Assembly (NCBI RefSeq): GCF_947255005.1
Contig: NZ_CAMYFI010000101.1
Location: 1-5,086, forward strand
Length of the DNA: 5,086 bases
Direction: 5' to 3'
From: an uncultured Tessaracoccus sp.
GTDB taxonomy: Bacteria > Actinomycetota > Actinomycetes > Propionibacteriales > Propionibacteriaceae
Shown here piece by piece: positions 1 to 3,543 of the stretch. The notes under the pieces are model-generated. The model saw only the letters and a list, made by a program, of their open reading frames with translations. It made no database searches and was not told the origin of the DNA. The position numbers and the translations under genes were made by a program. How positions within the stretch are numbered: position 1 is the first letter of the stretch; each line of letters starts with the position of its first letter.

Positions 1-16
1 GGGCGTAGGCGCCGGG

Positions 17-22
17 TAGGCT
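17..22 (+). promoter_or_regulatory. Candidate -10 box for a leaderless DLW-39 transcript
   Basis: The hexamer TAGGCT fits the actinobacterial TAnnnT -10 pattern and is followed by 6 bases and then the ATG at 29, so transcription could begin at the A of the start codon. No convincing Shine-Dalgarno sequence lies in the short upstream stretch. The same hexamer sits 7 bases before galE. The expected -35 position falls outside the window. This is inferred from position only. Confidence 0.35.
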
Positions 23-28
23 GGTGCC

Positions 29-148
29 ATGAAGCGCAAGCTGCTGTTGTTCCTCGTTATGGTGAGCGTTGTGCTGGCCATCTTCGGCGTCATCGACAAA
101 GTGGAAGCCAGGCGGAGGCGCGAGCTGTGGGCGGAAGCCACCGACTAA
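29..148 (+). CDS. DLW-39 family small membrane protein (39 aa)
   Basis: This is a 39-residue protein with a basic start (MKRK), one hydrophobic segment at about residues 5-22 that would span the membrane or act as a signal anchor, and a charged tail containing EARRRRELWAEATD. The length, the N-terminal membrane helix and the tail match my memory of the actinobacterial DLW-39 microprotein family, which is named after a conserved DLW motif followed by xEATD. Here the motif reads ELW, a conservative Asp-to-Glu change. The family's function is unknown. Topology is probably N-terminus in or anchored, with the charged tail at one membrane face, but the sequence does not settle this. The gene converges on galE with 23 bases between the two stop codons. 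The ATG is preceded by a possible -10 box instead of a ribosome binding site. The small size would make it easy for an automated annotation to miss. Confidence 0.72.
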   Translation: MKRKLLLFLVMVSVVLAIFGVIDKVEARRRRELWAEATD

Positions 149-171
149 GCCCGCACCCCCGCAGCTGAGGG

Positions 172-1161
172 TCAGTACCCGAGCATCTTTTTGCGCTCGG
201 GCAGCCAAGCGATGGCGTCGCGTACCGCGTCGGTTTCGGATAGCTTCGCTTCCCAGCCCAGCACGTCCTTCGCCTTGTGCGAGACGGTGTACACGCCCGC
301 GACGTCGCCGGGGCGCGGCGGGCCGAACGTGACCTGCAGCGGGTCGCCCGAGATCTCCTCGAAGCTCGCGGCGAGCTCCTTGACGGTGACGCCGTTGCCT
401 GTGCCGATGTTGAACACCTGGTACGGCTCGCTGGCGGTGGCCTCGTCGAAGTGCTCCAGCGCGGCCACGTGCGCCTGCGCGAGATCCCAGACGTGGATGT
501 AATCGCGGATGCCGGAGCCGTCGCGGGTAGGCCAATCCACGCCGGTGACGGTGAACGTCTCATGGTTTTGCCACGCCTCGAGCAGCTTCGCGAGCACGTG
601 GGTGGGGTGTTCGAGCTGCTGGCCGGAGCGGAGCTTCGGGTCGGTGCCGATGGGGTTGAAGTACCTGAGCGACAGCACACGCATGCTGGACGCTTTCGTG
701 AAGTCCTCCAAAATGAGTTCGACGAGGTACTTCGTTTTCGCATACGGCGAGTTGGGTTGCAGCGGCGACTGCTCCGTCACGACGAAGTTTTCGTCCGGTG
801 CGTAGATCGACGCCGAGGATGAGAACAAGAACCGCTCGTTGCCGTTGCGTTCGAGCGCTTCGAGCAGCTTCACGGTCTTGCCGACGTTGTTGTCGTAGTA
901 GCCGAGCGGATCGGCCACCGACTCAGGCACGACGATCTTCGCCGCGCAGTGCACCACCGCATCGATGCGGTGCTCCGCGAAGATCTGGTCGACGAGCGCG
1001 CCGTCGGCGATGTCTCCCTCATACAGTGGCCGGTCGTGGATGAATTCGCACTTGCCGGTGGAGAAATCGTCGAGGATAACTACGTCGTGACCTGCGTCTT
1101 CGCAGGCGGAGGCCACAGTGGAGCCGATGTACCCGGCGCCGCCAGTGATGAGAATCTTCAT
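172..1161 (-). CDS. galE: UDP-glucose 4-epimerase GalE
   Basis: The enzyme interconverts UDP-glucose and UDP-galactose in the cytoplasm using tightly bound NAD. In mycolate-bearing actinobacteria it supplies galactose for the arabinogalactan wall as well as serving the Leloir pathway. The 329-aa product is an extended short-chain dehydrogenase. It has the NAD motif GGAGYIG (residues 7-13), the acidic pair after strand 2 (D31-D32), the SSS segment at 114-116 and the catalytic pair Y140-xxx-K144. It also has RYFNP (166-170), GIRDYIHVWDLA (217-228), FNIGTG (250-255) and the substrate-binding RPGD (283-286). The start was chosen because MKILITGG is the standard N-terminus; an in-frame upstream ATG would add 15 unrelated residues. 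The position equivalent to E. coli Tyr299 appears to be Val290 by eye alignment, which may widen substrate range. It is transcribed in the same direction as vapBC but is separated from it by a hairpin, so it probably has its own promoter. Confidence 0.95.
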   Translation of the reverse strand: MKILITGGAGYIGSTVASACEDAGHDVVILDDFSTGKCEFIHDRPLYEGDIADGALVDQIFAEHRIDAVVHCAAKIVVPESVADPLGYYDNNVGKTVKLLEALERNGNERFLFSSSASIYAPDENFVVTEQSPLQPNSPYAKTKYLVELILEDFTKASSMRVLSLRYFNPIGTDPKLRSGQQLEHPTHVLAKLLEAWQNHETFTVTGVDWPTRDGSGIRDYIHVWDLAQAHVAALEHFDEATASEPYQVFNIGTGNGVTVKELAASFEEISGDPLQVTFGPPRPGDVAGVYTVSHKAKDVLGWEAKLSETDAVRDAIAWLPERKKMLGY

Positions 1162-1168
1162 GCTGTTG

Positions 1169-1174
1169 AGCCTA
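1169..1174 (-). promoter_or_regulatory. Candidate -10 box of galE (leaderless)
   Basis: On the minus strand TAGGCT is followed by 7 bases and then the galE ATG at 1161. No good Shine-Dalgarno sequence is present in between. This would give a transcript starting at or next to the start codon. TTGCCG at 1190-1195 lies 15 bases upstream and could be a weak, short-spaced -35 box. Confidence 0.35.
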
Positions 1175-1203
1175 CAGGGCAACGGCGTGCGGCAATGGGC
1201 GGC

Positions 1204-1257
1204 CAAGATAGATCAAGTTCGTGGTGGATAGACGAGCCACGAACTTGATCTATCTTG
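1204..1257. repeat. Perfect 21-bp inverted repeat with 12-base loop between vapC and galE
   Basis: The left arm (1204-1224, beginning CAAGATAGATC and ending TTCGTGG) is the exact reverse complement of the right arm (1237-1257, beginning CCACGAAC and ending CTATCTTG). The loop is 1225-1236. Pairing stops at both ends. The arms are AT-richer than the flanks, with an A-rich outer left arm and a T-rich outer right arm, so either strand would give a strong RNA hairpin. There is no run of T residues after it. The vapC stop codon (1250-1252) lies inside the right arm. It could be a bidirectional transcription terminator, which is the simplest reading, or a REP-like or small palindromic mobile repeat. 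The repeat itself is certain; its role is inferred. Confidence 0.9.
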
Positions 1258-1690
1258 ACTGGTTGGTGGGCTCGTGGCTGAGACTGCGTCGAACGGGTCG
1301 CAGACCCAGCCCCTCGATGTGAGCGAAATCGTTGGGGTTCGCGGTGTGAAGGGGGATTTGCTGCGAGATGGCAACCGCGGCGATCAGCGCGTCGTACCCG
1401 CGTGCTGCTGGCTTGCGGCCTGAGGCGCGCAGCGATGCGGCCACCATGCCGAATGTGCGTGCAGCAGCGGCGTCGAAAGGGAGGGGCTCGAAGGTGGCCT
1501 CCGCCAGTTGCAGCACCTGCTGCCGGTGCGCCCGCTCTGTCGGGTCAGCGGCTACGAGCGGACCGACGGACAACTCGGCAAGCGTGATGGCGCTGATCAG
1601 CGGGACGTCCGGGAGATCGTCGGGTTCGACGTGAGCGAGGTCGATCACCAGATTCGTGTCTAGGAGCCCTGCTCCCTCGGGGATGGTCAC
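1250..1690 (-). CDS. vapC: VapC-like PIN-domain ribonuclease toxin
   Basis: The product is a 146-aa PIN-domain protein, the expected toxin half of a type II toxin-antitoxin pair. VapC toxins are Mg-dependent endoribonucleases that cut tRNA or rRNA when the antitoxin is degraded. The acidic catalytic residues are recognisable: D11 in LLDTNLVID, E39 in ITLAELSVG, D100 in GYDALIAAVA, and the C-terminal TANPNDF (116-122) with D121. All four positions are kept, so the toxin looks intact. The start is GTG at 1690-1688, overlapping the antitoxin stop by 4 bases (GTGA). No ribosome binding site precedes it, so translation is probably coupled to vapB. The C-terminal tail after RPVRRSL is longer than I would expect for the family, and its last codons and stop lie in the inverted repeat. 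The exact RNA target cannot be read from sequence. Confidence 0.9.
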   Translation of the reverse strand: MTIPEGAGLLDTNLVIDLAHVEPDDLPDVPLISAITLAELSVGPLVAADPTERAHRQQVLQLAEATFEPLPFDAAAARTFGMVAASLRASGRKPAARGYDALIAAVAISQQIPLHTANPNDFAHIEGLGLRPVRRSLSHEPTNQSR

Positions 1691-1920
1691 AGCGACCAGT
1701 CCAGCATGTCGTCGACATCTCGCTGGAACTGCTTGGTGTCGATCGTCGGCAGGGCTGCCCAGCGAAGCAGCAACTGCTCTCGACGCAGCGGCGTCTTGCG
1801 CAGCGGAACGACCTGCGCCACAGGCTCACCGCCTTTGGTGACCACGACGCTCTCGCCCTGCTGCACGCGTTTCAGCAGAGCGGCGCTGTTGTTGCGCAGT
1901 TCGCGAACCGGAACACTCAT
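1687..1920 (-). CDS. vapB: VapB-like antitoxin of the Phd/YefM fold
   Basis: The 77-aa protein begins MSVPVRELRNNSAALLKRV and continues with GESVVVTKGGEPVAQVVP (residues 22-39), the typical Phd/YefM DNA-binding and dimerisation half (about residues 1-40). The remainder, rich in Arg, Leu and Trp and ending DMLDWSL, would be the flexible part that wraps around and neutralises the PIN toxin encoded directly downstream. The complex would also repress its own promoter. The 4-base overlap with the toxin gene supports one co-translated unit. The ATG is 6 bases after a -10-like TACACT and has no Shine-Dalgarno sequence, so the mRNA may be leaderless. The upstream hydrolase gene ends only 35 bases before it in the same direction, so some read-through is possible. 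Phd-type antitoxins are commonly paired with VapC in actinobacteria. Confidence 0.9.
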   Translation of the reverse strand: MSVPVRELRNNSAALLKRVQQGESVVVTKGGEPVAQVVPLRKTPLRREQLLLRWAALPTIDTKQFQRDVDDMLDWSL

Positions 1921-1926
1921 ACACGA

Positions 1927-1932
1927 AGTGTA
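1927..1932 (-). promoter_or_regulatory. Candidate -10 box of vapBC
   Basis: On the minus strand TACACT fits TAnnnT and ends 6 bases before the vapB ATG (1920), consistent with leaderless transcription from the A of the start codon. No clear -35 box is seen. Its first bases overlap the palindrome at 1930-1945, which would allow repression by blocking RNA polymerase. Confidence 0.45.
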
Positions 1933-1945
1933 TCACCCGTGATAC
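1930..1945. promoter_or_regulatory. Probable vapBC operator (GTATCAC-2-GTGATAC palindrome)
   Basis: GTATCAC at 1930-1936 and GTGATAC at 1939-1945 are a perfect 7-bp inverted repeat around a 2-base centre. The site lies just upstream of vapB and overlaps its likely -10 box. Phd/YefM-type antitoxins bind short palindromes of this kind at their own promoters, so VapB or the VapBC complex is the expected ligand. The palindrome is seen directly; the binding is inferred. Confidence 0.65.
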
Positions 1946-1955
1946 GCCCCGATTG

Positions 1956-2579
1956 TTACCAGCCGCGAGCCTCCCACTCGTCCACGTGAGGCGCCTCGGC
2001 ACCGATGGTGGTGGACTCCCCGTGCCCTGGATGCACGACGGTGTCCGCGGGAAGCGTGAACAGTCGCTCACGCAGCGACGACATGATTTGTCGGAAGTCG
2101 GAGTAATCCCAGCGGGTCGCGCCCGGCCCGCCCGGAAAGAGCGTGTCACCGCTCAACACGGCGCGGAGCCCGTCGATACGCAGCGACGTTGACCCCGGCG
2201 TGTGTCCGGGAGTGTGCATGGCCTGGATGGTTTCGCCCGCGACGGTGAACGTCGCCCCATCTTCGAGGGGGAGGAATCCATCGGGGCTGCCGGTGGCGTC
2301 TTCCCACAGGAAGCGGTCGGCCTCGTGCAGATAGGCGGGGGCGGGGATGCGGGACACGAACGCCGGTGTGGCGCGCACGTGGTCCCAGTGGCCGTGGGTG
2401 AGGAGCACAGCCAGCACCTTGCGCCCGTTGACGGCGATGGCGACGGCGTCGGGGTCGTGGGCTGGGTCCACCACGATCACCTCGTGGCTATCACCGACGA
2501 GCCACACGTTGTTCTCGTGTTCGGGCCGTCCGGCGGGGTCGACGTTACCGGCTGTCACGAGCCGTTCGATCTCAGTCAT
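1956..2579 (-). CDS. Metallo-beta-lactamase-fold hydrolase, glyoxalase II-like
   Basis: This is a 207-aa soluble hydrolase with a complete two-metal MBL site: THGHWDH (H62, H64, D66, H67), TPGHTPGS with H125, SGDTLF with D145, and HPGHG with H186. Family members hydrolyse thioesters, lactones or similar esters. The C-terminal half (GPGATRWDYSDF, then RLFTLPADTVVHPGHGES and EAPHVDEWEARGW) resembles an actinobacterial subgroup sometimes found beside mycothiol-dependent formaldehyde dehydrogenase. Such members have been proposed to cleave S-formylmycothiol. No such dehydrogenase lies in this window, so that substrate is only a guess. The start at 2579 is fixed by AGGAGG seven bases upstream and by homology-like sequence beginning at MTEIERL; an in-frame extension of 49 residues upstream looks like non-coding sequence. 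It is divergent from the acidic YbaB-like gene and lies 35 bases before vapB. Confidence 0.88.
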   Translation of the reverse strand: MTEIERLVTAGNVDPAGRPEHENNVWLVGDSHEVIVVDPAHDPDAVAIAVNGRKVLAVLLTHGHWDHVRATPAFVSRIPAPAYLHEADRFLWEDATGSPDGFLPLEDGATFTVAGETIQAMHTPGHTPGSTSLRIDGLRAVLSGDTLFPGGPGATRWDYSDFRQIMSSLRERLFTLPADTVVHPGHGESTTIGAEAPHVDEWEARGW

Positions 2580-2586
2580 GGGGATA

Positions 2587-2592
2587 CCTCCT
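2587..2592 (-). promoter_or_regulatory. Strong ribosome binding site of the MBL hydrolase
   Basis: A full AGGAGG on the minus strand lies 7 bases before the ATG at 2579. It decides the start codon and contrasts with galE, vapB and the 2719 gene, which lack a recognisable site. Confidence 0.9.
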
Positions 2593-2686
2593 GGGGCCAC
2601 TGTAGGGGCATGAGGGGGCATAATCGTTTGGTGCTGCGGGCGGTTTCTTCCCGTTTGGCCTAGCTGGAGGGCACACCCAAGGTCTG

Positions 2687-2714
2687 ATACTGAGCGTTTC
2701 GCTGCCATACTGAG
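2687..2714 (+). repeat. Two ATACTGAG direct repeats 20 bases apart at the start of the ESX-like gene group
   Basis: ATACTGAG occurs at 2687-2694 and 2707-2714, about two helical turns apart and on the same face of the helix. The second copy is part of CATACT (2706-2711), a -10-like box that ends 7 bases before the GTG at 2719. GATACT of the first copy could be an alternative -10. The pair could be tandem promoters or a two-site operator. Confidence 0.5.
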
Positions 2715-2718
2715 GGAT

Positions 2719-3540
2719 GTGTCCACCGACTACTTCGACGACGATTACGACCCGCTCGCACCCATGATCGACGCTGCGCCCGCAGACGTCGACGAAGCGG
2801 CGCGCCTCGACGAGGCGTCGTGGCACTCTGATTCGTGGCAGTCCATCGACGACGATGTGACCGATGACGAGCTGTTCGACGACGATGCGGCCAACGTTGA
2901 GTTATTCGACGACGAGCTGATCGATGATGATGAAGGCGACGGCGGAATCGGTGGCGGCAACGGCATCGTGCGGATTTGGGTGGAAGACGACGGGCGTATA
3001 TCGAAGGTGCGGGTGAGCCCCATCTGGTTTCAGCGGCTGGGCCCCGGCCGAACCTTGGAGCAGGCGTTCCTGGAGGCCTTTGGCAAGGCCAGGATGCGCG
3101 TCGCCGAGCCGGGCGTCGTCGAATCCCCGTCGTTTGACGATGCTGATTTTGGCGAGATTCCCCCGCTCACCCCGGAGAACATCTCGCTGTACGTGCGCAT
3201 GATGAATGACCACCGCGAACGCTGGCTCGCTTTGGTGGAGGAAGCTGCCCAGGAGCCTCCGGCCCCGGTGCCCACCTTTCGTGGGAAGTCTGCCGGTGTC
3301 GTCGTGACGCTCACGGATGCCGGCTTCCCAAGTCAGGTGGAGTTCGATGAGAAGTGGCTTGACGACGCGCAGGTCGGATCAATCTGTATTAACGTCAGTG
3401 CAGCAGCAACCAAGGCGTATGAGCAGTTTGAGCGGTACGTCCCCGAAGCCAACGAACGCGACGAGGAAATACGGACGATGGAAGCGGAGCTAGAGTACAT
3501 GATGGCTGGCTTCTACCGTTTGTTCGAGCCCAGAAGGTGA
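2719..3540 (+). CDS. Acidic protein with two YbaB/EbfC-like regions, ESX-locus associated
   Basis: The product is a 273-aa soluble protein without signal peptide or membrane segment. Residues 1-74 contain about 30 Asp/Glu and one Arg, with repeated DDELFDDD-like units, and are probably disordered. Residues about 82-129 (GIVRIWVEDDGRISKVRVS, then W103, RLGPG, and a helix to AKARMRV-like sequence) and about 191-240 (AGVVVTLTDAGFPSQVEF, then W213 and a helix) both show the strand-strand-strand-helix pattern of YbaB/EbfC nucleoid-associated proteins. This would be a tandem, pseudo-dimeric version; the assignment is by pattern only. A helical linker (about 154-177) joins the two. YbaB-like proteins such as EspL are known in ESX clusters, and the next gene encodes a likely ESX substrate three bases downstream. 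The GTG start is preceded by a -10-like box at leaderless distance. It could instead be an ESX-specific chaperone, with the acidic tail binding a basic partner or mimicking DNA. Confidence 0.6.
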   Translation: MSTDYFDDDYDPLAPMIDAAPADVDEAARLDEASWHSDSWQSIDDDVTDDELFDDDAANVELFDDELIDDDEGDGGIGGGNGIVRIWVEDDGRISKVRVSPIWFQRLGPGRTLEQAFLEAFGKARMRVAEPGVVESPSFDDADFGEIPPLTPENISLYVRMMNDHRERWLALVEEAAQEPPAPVPTFRGKSAGVVVTLTDAGFPSQVEFDEKWLDDAQVGSICINVSAAATKAYEQFERYVPEANERDEEIRTMEAELEYMMAGFYRLFEPRR

Positions 3541-3543
3541 GAG

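Larger units (their letters stand above)
2580..2718. promoter_or_regulatory. Divergent intergenic promoter region
   Basis: These 139 bases separate the leftward hydrolase from the rightward gene group and must hold promoters for both. For the hydrolase, minus-strand GATTAT (2620-2625) and TACAGT (2599-2604) are possible -10 boxes; neither has a convincing -35 box. GGGGCAT occurs twice, at 2605-2611 and 2615-2621, exactly one helical turn apart. On the right side ATACTGAG occurs twice, 20 bases apart. No RNA gene or clear terminator is seen. Confidence 0.5.

Noticed and set aside
149..171. Terminator between the convergent DLW-39 and galE genes
   Set aside because: Only 23 bases separate the stops, and I see no stable hairpin or T tract there.
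90..743. Minus-strand open frame of 217 codons overlapping galE
   Set aside because: It is a Ser/Arg-rich shadow of galE in another frame, typical of high-GC DNA.
277..822. Plus-strand open frame of 181 codons opposite galE
   Set aside because: Antisense shadow of a confidently identified gene; composition is Arg/Val-rich with no motif.
1162..1206. Fifteen-codon N-terminal extension of galE
   Set aside because: The GalE family begins with MKILITGG at 1161, and the extension covers the likely promoter and reaches into the inverted repeat.
2580..2726. Forty-nine-codon extension of the MBL hydrolase frame
   Set aside because: The AGGAGG seven bases before 2579 and the protein pattern fix the start there; the extension would also run into the divergent gene.
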